This document shows positions 26,670 to 36,356 of a DNA stretch of 64,000 bases, piece by piece. The notes beneath the pieces were generated by a model that was not told the DNA's origin, made no database searches, and saw nothing but the letters and a program-made list of their open reading frames with translations. This DNA comes from CBDBDZ01 sp965204215 (GTDB lineage Bacteria; Pseudomonadota; Gammaproteobacteria; Pseudomonadales; GM7GCV1). Where the stretch lies: positions 806,001-870,000 of the forward strand of contig CBDBDZ010000013.1 in the NCBI GenBank assembly GCA_965204215.1, read 5' to 3'. The translations under genes were made by a program, and so were the position numbers. The stretch's first letter is position 1, and every line of letters starts with the position of its first letter.

Positions 26670-27981
26670 GGTTAAATGATTGTATTTGTTGTTGCCAGTA
26701 ATCAACTCGCTTATGTAAATTTGAGGTGTCAACACCCTGTAATTCTCCGTTGTTGACTAATTGGTTACCTGCTACCCAGACATATGCAATATGGTTGGGT
26801 TTTACATTATAAATGAGTTGCGCTAGTGGATTATAAATAGGTTGCAGTTCAAGGTGATCCATATTTACAGCGACTAAGTCTGCTTGTTTGCCCGTTTCAA
26901 GGCTACCTGTAAGATGGTCAATGCCTAGCGCTTTAGCGCCGTTGACTGTAACCATTTCAAGCAGTTGGTGGGCAGGCAGTGCTGTTGAATCGCCGCTTGA
27001 TACTTTAGCCAGTAATGCCGCACTTCGCAATTCACCTAGAATATCCAAATCATTATTACTGGCAGAGCCATCAGTGCCTATAGAGACGTTAATATCATTG
27101 TCCAGCATACGCTGAACCGGTGTTGTGCCGCTTGCCAATTTCATATTGGATTCTGGGCAATGCACAACCGATATGCAATATTTTTGCAGCAGTTCAATAT
27201 CTTTTTGCGTGACTTGCGTCATATGCACTGCCTGCATATGAGAACCAGTCAAACCTAGTTGTACTAATCGTTCTAAAGGGCGTATTCCATATTGTTTAAT
27301 AGACTCTTCAATTTCGTACCCTGATTCGTGACAATGGATATGCACCATAGCTTGAAGTTCATCAATGGTAGCTATCATTTTGCGAAATAAATCATTGCTA
27401 ACGGTATAGGGCGCATGAGGTCCAAAAGCAATATTAATTCGTGGGTGATGTTTGTACTGGTCGTAAAGAGCCAGGCCTTTTTCAAGATAGTTCCCGGAAG
27501 GTGCCCAATTGCTGGGGAAGTCTAAAACAGGAAAGCTGCATTGCGCTCTGATGCCTATGGCATCTGCTAAACGCGCAACTTCTTCGGGAAAGAAATACAT
27601 ATCGGCAACGGTAGTGGTACCACTTTTAAGCATTTCGCACATTGCAAGCAGAGAACCATCGGCGACAAATTTACTGGAAACCAGTTGTTGTTCAACTGGC
27701 CAAATGAATTGTTGCAACCAGTTCATTAAGGGTTGGTCTTCAGCAAAGCCTTTCAGCAAACTCATCGCCATGTGGCAATGAGCATTAATTAACCCTGGTA
27801 TTAATAGGTGTTTGTCTAAATTGATAACCGTTGCATTGGGATAGCGTTGTTCGGCACTATTTATTGGCAATATATCTTCAATGGTTTGTCCCTTGATAAT
27901 GACACTGTAATATTCATAAATCGTATTGCGAGGGACAACAGGGATTACCCAACGAGCTTTTATATTGATACATTGAGACAT
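26656..27981 (-). CDS. mtaD: TRZ/ATZ-family amidohydrolase, methylthioadenosine/S-adenosylhomocysteine deaminase-like
   Basis: The 441-residue metal-dependent deaminase keeps its zinc ligands in NAHCHMAMSLL, HIHCHESGYE and SIGTDGSASNNDLD. The SGTTTVADMYFFPEE block and coupling to ubiG match the 5'-methylthioadenosine deaminase of Pseudomonas, which converts MTA to methylthioinosine. MTA is a by-product of SAM-using pathways, so linkage to a methyltransferase gene is sensible. I use ATG 27981 because the family fold starts right after it; an in-frame ATG at 28017 would add 12 residues. Related guanine or chlorohydrolase activities are less likely. Confidence 0.88.
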   Translation of the reverse strand: MSQCINIKARWVIPVVPRNTIYEYYSVIIKGQTIEDILPINSAEQRYPNATVINLDKHLLIPGLINAHCHMAMSLLKGFAEDQPLMNWLQQFIWPVEQQLVSSKFVADGSLLAMCEMLKSGTTTVADMYFFPEEVARLADAIGIRAQCSFPVLDFPSNWAPSGNYLEKGLALYDQYKHHPRINIAFGPHAPYTVSNDLFRKMIATIDELQAMVHIHCHESGYEIEESIKQYGIRPLERLVQLGLTGSHMQAVHMTQVTQKDIELLQKYCISVVHCPESNMKLASGTTPVQRMLDNDINVSIGTDGSASNNDLDILGELRSAALLAKVSSGDSTALPAHQLLEMVTVNGAKALGIDHLTGSLETGKQADLVAVNMDHLELQPIYNPLAQLIYNVKPNHIAYVWVAGNQLVNNGELQGVDTSNLHKRVDYWQQQIQSFNHDKL

Positions 27982-28130
27982 TTGTAGTAAAACGCTTTTG
28001 CGATCATATTGCGTCATTTTCGTACTCAAGTGCCCATTTATCAGCAGTAAACTCCATTTTTACGCGCGAAAGTGCTTTGTCTGAGAGCAAAAATTTTTTT
28101 ATCGCAAAGGTTTCATATTGCATCCAGCAA

Positions 28131-29552
28131 TTATCGCACTCTTATGGTGAAAAAGTAAGAACTATTACGTCTAAAGAAACGGATTGGAATTTTTTCACCA
28201 CTTGGAATATTGTCAATAAAATCGTTTAAGTCTTCGACATTAATAATTTCATTAAAACCTAGTTGTACAATAATATCACCTTCAGCCAAACCTAAATCAG
28301 CGGCGGGAGAGTTTGGTTCTACGTTGAGTACCTCAACACCGCCACGCACTCTAAGTCTTCTCGAGTCGCGCTCTGAAATATCGGCAACTTCAATACCTAA
28401 TTTTTCGGCAATGCTATTGTCATAATTACTGGCGATATTACTATCATCGCCCAAACTACCCACTTTAATGGTGATAGTTTTGCGCTTGCCTTTGCGCATT
28501 AATTCAGCTTTAACAACATTGCCAGGAGGCACTAAACCAATAATGTGGGGCAAATCATAGGAAAATTCAATAGTCTTATTATCAACGCTTAAGATAATGT
28601 CGCCAGGTTGAATACCCGATTTATCGGCTGGACTATCTTCTATAACCTGGTTGATTAAAGCGCCAGTTGGTTTGTCCAAACCGAAAGACTCAGCTAAATC
28701 TTTATTGACATCCTGGATAATGACACCCAGGTAACCGCGTTGCACTTTACCATTTTCTTTAAGTTGCTTGATAACATCGACAGCTACATTGGAGGGTATG
28801 GCAAACGACAAACCCATAAACCCGCCAGAACGGGTGTAAATTTGCGAGTTAATACCTACAACACGTCCATTTAAGTCAAAAAGAGGGCCGCCTGAATTAC
28901 CAGGGTTGATGGCGACATCGGTTTGAATGAAAGGTACATAGTTGCTGCCGTTTTCGCTTGGAAGGCTTCTACCAATCGCGCTGACAATGCCTGCGCTTGC
29001 AGAATAATCCATACCAAAAGGTGAGCCGATAGCAACTACCCAATTACCCACCTCTAGTTGGTTGGAATCGGCGAATTTAACCGATGGAAAATTGTTTCCG
29101 TCAACTTTTAATAGCGCCAAATCAGAGTTGGGATCTTTGCCAACCACTTTCGCCTCAAATTCTGTGCGATCATCAAGGAGTACAATAATTTCATCCGCTT
29201 TATCAATTACATGGTTGTTAGTTAAAATATAACCATCTTCTGAAACAATAAATCCAGACCCTAAACCACTGGGGCGTAGGCGATTATTAGGTTCTGGAGT
29301 TTGTGGGTCGCTGCGTCGACGCGGGTTTTGACGTTCAAAAAACTCGCGGAAAAAAGGTGGTAAATTTTCAATCTGGTCACTATAGCTGTTTCTTCTGGGG
29401 GCTTCTTGTAAAGTGCTTATTTTTACAACTGCAGGCGAGTTGTCTTTAATTAATTGTGTTAGTTCAGGAAGATCGGCATAAGAATAGGAAACTAGTAACA
29501 ATAGAGAAATAATCAAAGATGATTTTGTTATTTTTTTTCTAATTTGATTCAT
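28131..29552 (-). CDS. degQ: Periplasmic Do-type serine protease (DegQ/MucD-like)
   Basis: The 473-residue HtrA protease has a signal peptide ending SYSYA. The trypsin-like domain has histidine 114 in TNNHVID, aspartate 144 in DPNSDLALL and serine 220 in NPGNSGGPLFD. Two PDZ domains follow, at about residues 265-355 and 385-470. It degrades or chaperones misfolded envelope proteins. The flexible LA-loop region (NPRRRSDPQTPEPNNR) is short compared with DegP, favouring DegQ/MucD. No RseA, MucA or MucB genes are adjacent, and I saw no clear sigma-E promoter. Confidence 0.93.
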   Translation of the reverse strand: MNQIRKKITKSSLIISLLLLVSYSYADLPELTQLIKDNSPAVVKISTLQEAPRRNSYSDQIENLPPFFREFFERQNPRRRSDPQTPEPNNRLRPSGLGSGFIVSEDGYILTNNHVIDKADEIIVLLDDRTEFEAKVVGKDPNSDLALLKVDGNNFPSVKFADSNQLEVGNWVVAIGSPFGMDYSASAGIVSAIGRSLPSENGSNYVPFIQTDVAINPGNSGGPLFDLNGRVVGINSQIYTRSGGFMGLSFAIPSNVAVDVIKQLKENGKVQRGYLGVIIQDVNKDLAESFGLDKPTGALINQVIEDSPADKSGIQPGDIILSVDNKTIEFSYDLPHIIGLVPPGNVVKAELMRKGKRKTITIKVGSLGDDSNIASNYDNSIAEKLGIEVADISERDSRRLRVRGGVEVLNVEPNSPAADLGLAEGDIIVQLGFNEIINVEDLNDFIDNIPSGEKIPIRFFRRNSSYFFTIRVR

Positions 29553-29722
29553 ATATTTAGGCTCAGGTTAAACAATGGATAATGGTTTGTGATGTTTCAC
29601 AATAATTGTTATGACATAGTAACTGTAATTTTGTGCAAAAATAATTATATAAAAAGTCATTTTTTATTATTGTGGTAATTGTTGACACTGAAAATACGTT
29701 AAAATACGTTAGAATTATAGAT

Positions 29723-32700
29723 ATGTCCGATCAAGTAAAAAACCAGCTCCTTAACACTGAAAAAAATACTAAAATAGACTTGGATGATGTAGATGATGTA
29801 AGAACGGAAGTTACAACTCAAATATCTGGACAAGTTCCTGGCAATGTTGTCAAATTTCCGGCAAATACTAATATTGCCAGGCAAACGGATGTTATAGATT
29901 TTGTTCACTTAAGAGTTCATTCAGAATATTCGCTTAGTGATTCAACGCTAACTATCAAAAAAATGATAGGCAGAGCCAAGACAGAGAAAATGCCAGCTAT
30001 CGCATTGACGGATTTCAACAATTTATTTGCATACATCAAGTTTTATAAAGCCGCACGTAAAGCAGGAATCAAACCCATTGCAGGAGTGGACATACTACTT
30101 GCTAATGAAGGTGTAAGAAAATGGTCATTGACATTGTTGGCGAAAAACGATGAAGGTTATCGCAATATTATTCAGCTGATTTCACTGGCTTACACAGAAG
30201 GCCAAGAGTCAGGAATGCCGATTATTAGTGAGCAATGGCTAGAACAATACAGCGCTGGACTTATTGTATTGTCTGGAGCGCAACAAGGTGATATAGGTTT
30301 TTATTTAGAACAAGAGCAGATAGGTAAAGCGCGCGAACGAGTTAGAAAATATCAACAATTTTGGGGCGATGATTTTTTTATAGAATTACAACGCGTTGGC
30401 AAGGATGGCGAAGTGAACTATATTCAAGCTGCCATTGAGTTAGCGGCAGGAACTTCAACTCCTGTGGTTGCTACCAATGATGTGCGTTTTGAAAAAATTG
30501 ATGACTATGAAGCACACGAAGTTCGGGTTTGTATTGCAAATGGTGAAGTGATTAATGATTCAAGTCGAAAATCGCGTTATTTCCCCACTCAGTATTTATG
30601 CAGTGTAGAAGAAATGCGGTTGCGTTTTGCTGATATTCCACAAGCCTTGGCGAACACAGTCGAAATTGCTAAACGCTGCAATGTGATTACCGAACTTGGT
30701 AAATCCGATTTGCCCAGGTTTGTCACAGATGAAAACAAATCCGAAGGCGACTTGCTTCGAGAGCTGACTTATAAAGGTTTGGAAAGTCGCTTATCTCAGC
30801 TTTATGTTATCACTGACGCAAGCTTTTCTGCGACACGTCAACGCTATATAGAGCGCTTGCAATGGGAATTGGACACTATCATTAAGATGGGGTTCCCGGG
30901 ATACTTTTTAATCGTAATGGACTTTATTCGTTGGTCGAAAGAAAACGGTATACCCGTAGGGCCAGGACGAGGCTCTGGTGCAGGTTCGCTGGTGGCATAT
31001 TCTTTAGACATTACCAACCTTGACCCACTTAAATATGGGTTATTATTTGAGCGTTTTTTGAACCCTGAGCGTGTTTCCATGCCCGATTTTGATATAGATT
31101 TTTGTATCGAAGGACGTGATGATGTTATCAACTATGTGTCAGAGAAATATGGCAAAGCAGCGGTATCACAAATAATCACCTTTGGAACCATGGCAGCAAA
31201 AGCGGTAATTCGTGATGTGGCAAGGGTAATGGGCAAGCCTTATGGGTTAGCGGATAATATCGCAAAACTCATTCCGTTTACTCCTGGCGTTACATTAAAA
31301 GAAGCGCTTGAATCTGAACCCGAATTGTCAAAATTACTTAGTAATAATTTTGAAGCAGTAGAAATTTGGGATATGGCGCTTCAGCTAGAGGGCTTGGCGC
31401 GTAACTGTGGCAAACATGCAGGTGGAGTATTAATAGCGCCGTCAAATTTGTTAGATTACACTCCAATCTATTCCGATGGCAAAGACTCTATCTGCTCCCA
31501 ATTTGACAAAGATGATGTCGAACAAGCAGGTCTCGTTAAGTTCGACTTCTTAGGGCTTCGCAACTTAACCATTATTAAAGACAGTCTGAAAATCATCAAC
31601 TCTAAGTTGCCAGAAGTTGAGCATGTAGATATTGAGTCCATATCGCTAGAGGATGAGAATATTTACAATATGATTGCCTCTGGTAACAATAATTCCATTT
31701 TCCAGTTGGAATCACGCGGTATGAGCGAGTTATCCAAAAAAGTAAAGCCCAGTAATTTTGAAGATATTGTGGCTCTGGTGGCGCTGTATCGCCCAGGCCC
31801 ACTGGAATCAGGAATGGTAGATGATTTTGTTGATCGCAAAAATAAACGCCAAGCCATTAGTTATCCTCACCCTAAATACCAACACGAATCGCTAAAGCCC
31901 ATATTAGAATCTAGCTACGGGATTTTAGTGTATCAAGAACAAGTGATGAAAATAGCACAGGTTATGGGAGGATACTCGTTGGGTGGTGCGGACATTTTAA
32001 GAAAAGCTATGGGTAAAAAACTGCCAGCAGTGATGGCAGAACATCGAAGCATTTTTGTCGACGGCTCGGTAAAAAATGGTTATGATGCAGAGCTGGCTGA
32101 ACAGTTATTTGATTTGATTATTAAATTTGCAGGTTATGGCTTTAACAAGTCACACTCTGCCGCCTATGCCTTAATTTCTTATCAGACAGCCTGGTTAAAA
32201 TATTATTATCCGTCGGCTTATATGGTGGCAGTAATGTCTTCAAGCATGGATAAAACCAGTAATTTGGTACCTTTGATTGCCGAATGCAGGCGACTTAAGT
32301 TACAAGTTGAACCACCAAATATTAACAGCAGTTTCTTCCGGTTTGTAGTAGATGACAACGATGATAACCTAATTCATTATGGGTTAGGTGCTATAAAAGG
32401 TATTGGCAGTGGATTGATTGAAGCTATCACGATGGAGCGCAATCGTGGTGGAAAGTATTTTGATATTTTTGATTTTTGCAATCGCAACAATCAATCGGCA
32501 TTGAATACATCGACTATGGAAAGCTTAATCTATGCAGGAGCACTCGATTGTTTAATCGAAACCAGGTCGCAAAGAGACAATAATCACTTAAATCATAACC
32601 GAGCGATATTAATTGCAGCAAAAGATGAAGCGTTAAAAATAGCGGAACAAAATCGTAATAATGATGAGTTCGGCATGGATGATTTGTTTGGTAATATCAG

Positions 32701-33445
32701 CGTTGTTTGTGACAGCACTGGTAACACCTATCAACGCTTTCAAAATGTTGACCCTTTGGGTAATACTGAACGCTTGTTTTTTGAACGCAATAAATTGGAT
32801 TTATTTTTGACAGGGCATCCTATCGAGCAATACAAAGACGAGCTTGATAAATATACTGATTTGCAGTTAAGTGAACTCGATGTCTATGCATCCACCAAAA
32901 CCATTGGCGGCTGGGTAGTCAGTATTCAACGCCGTGTTTCGCAAAAGGGTAAGCCTTTTGCTACAGTAGTGCTTGATGATCAAACAGGGCAAGTCGAATT
33001 TTTACTATTTTCTGAACAATTAGAGAAATATGAACAGCTTTTAAAAATTGACACTATACTGCTGGTGAAATGTCAAATTATGAAAGACTTTCGCAGTAAG
33101 TCCAACGACCATAGAGAAGAAGTTGATGAAGCGGAGCAAGGTTATAATTTGCGCATTAATTGCAAAGAACTTTCCAGTTTATCCATAAGGCGCAATGAAT
33201 TACTTAAATCACTGACTATAGATATATACGAAAGCCGCAATGTGGATTTGGATAAGTTGGTAACCACATTGAAAATGTATGCCAACCAGAATGCTCAGGA
33301 TCATTGCGTGCCTGTTAAATATAATTATCATACGGACACAGGCATTGCACCATTGAATGCGGGGTTTAAAGTGGTAGCAAGTCAAAATTTATTTGAAAAA
33401 ATACGCCATTATTGCGGCACGGATGCGTTAAAGCTTAATTATTAA
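29723..33445 (+). CDS. dnaE: DNA polymerase III alpha subunit
   Basis: This 1240-residue replicative polymerase has a PHP domain (FVHLRVHSEYSLSDSTLTIKK, residue ~57 on), the palm with catalytic acidic motif MPDFDIDFCIEGRD, VAYSLDITNLDPLKYGL, the fingers segment GRGSGAGSLVAY, and a C-terminal OB fold (TIGGWVVSIQRRVSQKGKPF). Family members normally begin at the PHP strand, whereas this one has about 55 extra polar residues rich in D, T and N before it. I chose ATG 29723; a GTG at 29672 would lengthen it further. tilS follows 12 bp later. The accA gene that often lies between the two is missing. Confidence 0.95.
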   Translation: MSDQVKNQLLNTEKNTKIDLDDVDDVRTEVTTQISGQVPGNVVKFPANTNIARQTDVIDFVHLRVHSEYSLSDSTLTIKKMIGRAKTEKMPAIALTDFNNLFAYIKFYKAARKAGIKPIAGVDILLANEGVRKWSLTLLAKNDEGYRNIIQLISLAYTEGQESGMPIISEQWLEQYSAGLIVLSGAQQGDIGFYLEQEQIGKARERVRKYQQFWGDDFFIELQRVGKDGEVNYIQAAIELAAGTSTPVVATNDVRFEKIDDYEAHEVRVCIANGEVINDSSRKSRYFPTQYLCSVEEMRLRFADIPQALANTVEIAKRCNVITELGKSDLPRFVTDENKSEGDLLRELTYKGLESRLSQLYVITDASFSATRQRYIERLQWELDTIIKMGFPGYFLIVMDFIRWSKENGIPVGPGRGSGAGSLVAYSLDITNLDPLKYGLLFERFLNPERVSMPDFDIDFCIEGRDDVINYVSEKYGKAAVSQIITFGTMAAKAVIRDVARVMGKPYGLADNIAKLIPFTPGVTLKEALESEPELSKLLSNNFEAVEIWDMALQLEGLARNCGKHAGGVLIAPSNLLDYTPIYSDGKDSICSQFDKDDVEQAGLVKFDFLGLRNLTIIKDSLKIINSKLPEVEHVDIESISLEDENIYNMIASGNNNSIFQLESRGMSELSKKVKPSNFEDIVALVALYRPGPLESGMVDDFVDRKNKRQAISYPHPKYQHESLKPILESSYGILVYQEQVMKIAQVMGGYSLGGADILRKAMGKKLPAVMAEHRSIFVDGSVKNGYDAELAEQLFDLIIKFAGYGFNKSHSAAYALISYQTAWLKYYYPSAYMVAVMSSSMDKTSNLVPLIAECRRLKLQVEPPNINSSFFRFVVDDNDDNLIHYGLGAIKGIGSGLIEAITMERNRGGKYFDIFDFCNRNNQSALNTSTMESLIYAGALDCLIETRSQRDNNHLNHNRAILIAAKDEALKIAEQNRNNDEFGMDDLFGNISVVCDSTGNTYQRFQNVDPLGNTERLFFERNKLDLFLTGHPIEQYKDELDKYTDLQLSELDVYASTKTIGGWVVSIQRRVSQKGKPFATVVLDDQTGQVEFLLFSEQLEKYEQLLKIDTILLVKCQIMKDFRSKSNDHREEVDEAEQGYNLRINCKELSSLSIRRNELLKSLTIDIYESRNVDLDKLVTTLKMYANQNAQDHCVPVKYNYHTDTGIAPLNAGFKVVASQNLFEKIRHYCGTDALKLNY

Positions 33446-33457
33446 CGTATATAGGAA

Positions 33458-34717
33458 ATGTCTCCACAGCATTGTTTGGCAATTTGTCAGCAGTTATTTT
33501 CCAGTGCTAAGCGTATAGTTGTAGCCTGGAGTGGTGGCTTAGACTCCACTGTACTGTTACACGCTTTATTGCACAATGTGGATGTTTCAAAAATTGTAGC
33601 ACTGCATATTAATCACGATAGCAACGACAGTGCGGATGATTGGCAGCAATATTGTCTTAATCAGGCAAAGCGGTGGTCGATAGTATGTTACGCTCTACCA
33701 ATACCTGATACTGAAAAAAAGGATGAAACAAGTTTACGCAATGCCCGCTACCAAATTTTTGAGCGTTTTTTAGAAAAAGGCGATTTGTTGTTGCAAGCTC
33801 ACCACCAGCAAGACCAGTTGGAAACACTACTATTTCGTTTATTCAGGGGCAATGATTTAGCTGCATTACAATCCATTCCTCAAAGACGTGATGTTGGCAA
33901 AGGTGTATTGTTTCGCCCTTTTTTACAACTGCCAAAGCAATGTATTAGTGATTACGCAAAACTACATCATTTAAGTTGGGTAGAAGATGACAGTAATAAC
34001 GATACTTATTACAGTCGTAACTATATCCGTAAACAAGTACTGCCAATAATTTTGGAAAGGTGGCAACAGCTACCCAATTCTATGGAAAGCTTAATACAGC
34101 AGCTAAAACAATCTAATGAATTACTGGCATTAAAAGCGCAAGATGATCTCAAGCAATGTGACCTGCGTGAAGAGACAATAGGAAGCAGTTTAAATTTTGA
34201 ACGGTTACAACAACGCAGAAAAAGTGAACAACATAATTTGCTAGGTTATTGGTTAAAGAGTCAAACAGGTCAATTTGTTGGTAATAGCATGATAAAAGTT
34301 ACTATGGATAAAATAATGCAATGCAGTTGCTATCGATGGAAATCCGGAAGTTTGTATCATTCAAATCAGCGCTTATATTTTATTCCTCATATCCCTAAGG
34401 AGCTCAATAGCACTGAATATCACCTTGAGTCTATTAATAAGACATGGTCATTAGACAATTGGATTGATGTAGAGTTTGCTCAAATGCCTCCATACCCTTT
34501 AAAAGTGATTCGTCGCCATGGAGGAGAGCGTTGCCAGCCCTTACGGCGCAATCATTCTCAAACCTTGAAAAAATTGTTTCAAGAATATAAAGTAGCACCA
34601 TGGCTTAGGGATATCACACCTGTTTTTTATCATCAAAACAAGATTGTTGCTGTTGGCGATATATTCCGTTGCGATGCAGCAATGCCCACCATTAAAATTA
34701 ATTATCGAAGAGCTTAA
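33458..34717 (+). CDS. tilS: tRNA(Ile)-lysidine synthetase
   Basis: The 419-residue N-type ATP-pyrophosphatase carries the PP-loop VAWSGGLDSTVLLHALL and the LLQAHHQQDQLETLLFRLFRG metal/substrate segment. It attaches lysine to C34 of the tRNA that reads AUA, an essential step. The C-terminal domain (KVIRRHGGERCQPLRRNHSQ) is also present, so it is full length. It lies 12 bp after dnaE and is probably cotranscribed. Confidence 0.95.
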   Translation: MSPQHCLAICQQLFSSAKRIVVAWSGGLDSTVLLHALLHNVDVSKIVALHINHDSNDSADDWQQYCLNQAKRWSIVCYALPIPDTEKKDETSLRNARYQIFERFLEKGDLLLQAHHQQDQLETLLFRLFRGNDLAALQSIPQRRDVGKGVLFRPFLQLPKQCISDYAKLHHLSWVEDDSNNDTYYSRNYIRKQVLPIILERWQQLPNSMESLIQQLKQSNELLALKAQDDLKQCDLREETIGSSLNFERLQQRRKSEQHNLLGYWLKSQTGQFVGNSMIKVTMDKIMQCSCYRWKSGSLYHSNQRLYFIPHIPKELNSTEYHLESINKTWSLDNWIDVEFAQMPPYPLKVIRRHGGERCQPLRRNHSQTLKKLFQEYKVAPWLRDITPVFYHQNKIVAVGDIFRCDAAMPTIKINYRRA

Positions 34718-34763
34718 TGATTCGTTTCTTATGTGTGTTTAGGTAAACATCGTTAGAAATGTA

Positions 34764-34769
34764 TATAAT
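34764..34769 (+). promoter_or_regulatory. Putative -10 box upstream of pntA
   Basis: A perfect TATAAT hexamer lies 45 bases before the pntA ATG in the 96-base gap after tilS. It is followed by a GC-rich GCGCGGCC stretch. No good TTGACA-like -35 sits at 16-18 bases, so this is a plausible but incomplete promoter call. Confidence 0.35.
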
Positions 34770-34813
34770 GCGCGGCCTGACATTTTAATTTATCAATATA
34801 TACGAGTGACTAA

Positions 34814-36346
34814 ATGAAAATTGGTATTCCAGTAGAATTATCAAGTGTTGAGCGGCGTGTAGCTGTCACCCCCGAGAGCGCTGAAAAATTACAGAAACTG
34901 GGCTTTGAAGTGCTTATGCAATCAAGTGCTGGTGAACGTGCAAATTTTTCAGATGCAGCCTATGAAGCCGCTAATGTGAAAATTATAGACAGTGCGCAGG
35001 CACTTTGGAACGATTCTGATATTGTCATGAAAGTACTGGCGCCACAAAGTGATGAAATTAAGTATTTGGATGAAACTAAAACATTAATAAGTTTTATTTG
35101 GCCAGCACAAAATGCAGAACTGTTAGAAAGTTTAAAAGCTACAGGAGCAACTATCATGGCAATGGACTCTATTCCGCGTATTTCACGCGCACAAAAAATG
35201 GATGCCCTAAGCTCTATGGCAAATATCGGGGGCTATCGTGCTGTTATTGAAGCATCGCAACATTTTGGCAGATTCTTTACCGGTCAAGTCACAGCAGCTG
35301 GTAAAATACCGCCAGCCAAGGTGATGATTGTAGGTGTTGGTGTGGCAGGTTTATCGGCCATTGGTACTGCCAGCAGCTTAGGAGCTATTGTTCGAGCTTT
35401 TGATACTCGTTTAGAAGTTAAAGATCAGGTTGAAAGTTTGGGGGGCGAGTTTCTGGAATTGGAATTTGAAGAAGATGGCAGTGGCGAAGGTGGCTATGCT
35501 AAAACCATGAGTTCAGAGTTTATAGAAGCAGAAATGGCGTTATTTGCTGAACAAGCCAAAGAAGTTGATATTATTATTACCACTGCCTTAATTCCAGGTA
35601 AATCAGCACCTGAATTAATTACTGAAGATATGGTTAAATCCATGCAACAAGGCAGTGTCATTGTTGATTTGGCAGCAGCTCAAGGAGGTAATTGTAAATT
35701 GAGCGAAGCTGATAAAGTAGTGGTAAAACATGGTGTAACCATCATAGGTTATACCGATTTACCCAGTCGTTTGCCAACTCAATCCAGCCAGCTGTATTCC
35801 ACCAATTTAAGACATTTAATCACAGATTTAACGCCAGAGAAAGATGGGCAAATTGTCGTCAATATGGAAGATGAAGTGATTCGAGGTGCAACCGTAGTCA
35901 ATTCTGGTGAAATTACCTGGCCACCTCCAGCACCTAAATTATCTGCCGCGCCAAAAAAGGCAGAAGCAGAAAAACCGGCTGTCCTGGAAGAACCAAAGAA
36001 AAGCAGCGCTCTAGCACCTATTATCATGTTTGCGTTGGGCGCATTGATATTTTATGTGATTGGTTCAGGTGCTCCAGAGTCTTTTATTCAACATTTCACT
36101 GTATTTGTATTGGCTTGTTTTGTTGGTTATATGGTTATCTGGAATGTGAAACCATCTTTGCACACACCGTTAATGAGTGTTACCAATGCCATCAGTAGTA
36201 TTATAGTAATAGGAGCACTTATTCAGGTCTCTACGCCAATCCCCTTGTTAACGGTACTAGCAGGCTTCGCAATTTTAATTACCAGTGTCAACATAGTGGG
36301 AGGCTTTGCCGTGACCCAGCGCATGTTGCAAATGTTTCGCAAGTAG
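34814..36346 (+). CDS. pntA: NAD(P) transhydrogenase subunit alpha
   Basis: The 510-residue protein has an N-terminal alanine-dehydrogenase-like domain I that binds NAD(H): MKIGIPVELSSVERRVAVTP, MDSIPRISRAQKMDALSSMA, and the Rossmann segment VGVGVAGLSAIGTASSLGAI. A proline/alanine/lysine linker (residues ~375-398) is followed by four membrane helices. This is the E. coli-type single alpha chain; in many bacteria domain I and the membrane part are separate genes. With PntB it uses the proton gradient to make NADPH from NADH. Confidence 0.97.
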   Translation: MKIGIPVELSSVERRVAVTPESAEKLQKLGFEVLMQSSAGERANFSDAAYEAANVKIIDSAQALWNDSDIVMKVLAPQSDEIKYLDETKTLISFIWPAQNAELLESLKATGATIMAMDSIPRISRAQKMDALSSMANIGGYRAVIEASQHFGRFFTGQVTAAGKIPPAKVMIVGVGVAGLSAIGTASSLGAIVRAFDTRLEVKDQVESLGGEFLELEFEEDGSGEGGYAKTMSSEFIEAEMALFAEQAKEVDIIITTALIPGKSAPELITEDMVKSMQQGSVIVDLAAAQGGNCKLSEADKVVVKHGVTIIGYTDLPSRLPTQSSQLYSTNLRHLITDLTPEKDGQIVVNMEDEVIRGATVVNSGEITWPPPAPKLSAAPKKAEAEKPAVLEEPKKSSALAPIIMFALGALIFYVIGSGAPESFIQHFTVFVLACFVGYMVIWNVKPSLHTPLMSVTNAISSIIVIGALIQVSTPIPLLTVLAGFAILITSVNIVGGFAVTQRMLQMFRK

Positions 36347-36356
36347 AGGGTAAGTC

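Noticed and set aside
29682..29715. Promoter for dnaE (TTGACA with nearby TAAAAT/TAGAAT and a tandem AAAATACGTT)
   Set aside because: Spacers are 12 or 22 bases, both poor, and transcription would begin almost at the start codon. Noted but not called.
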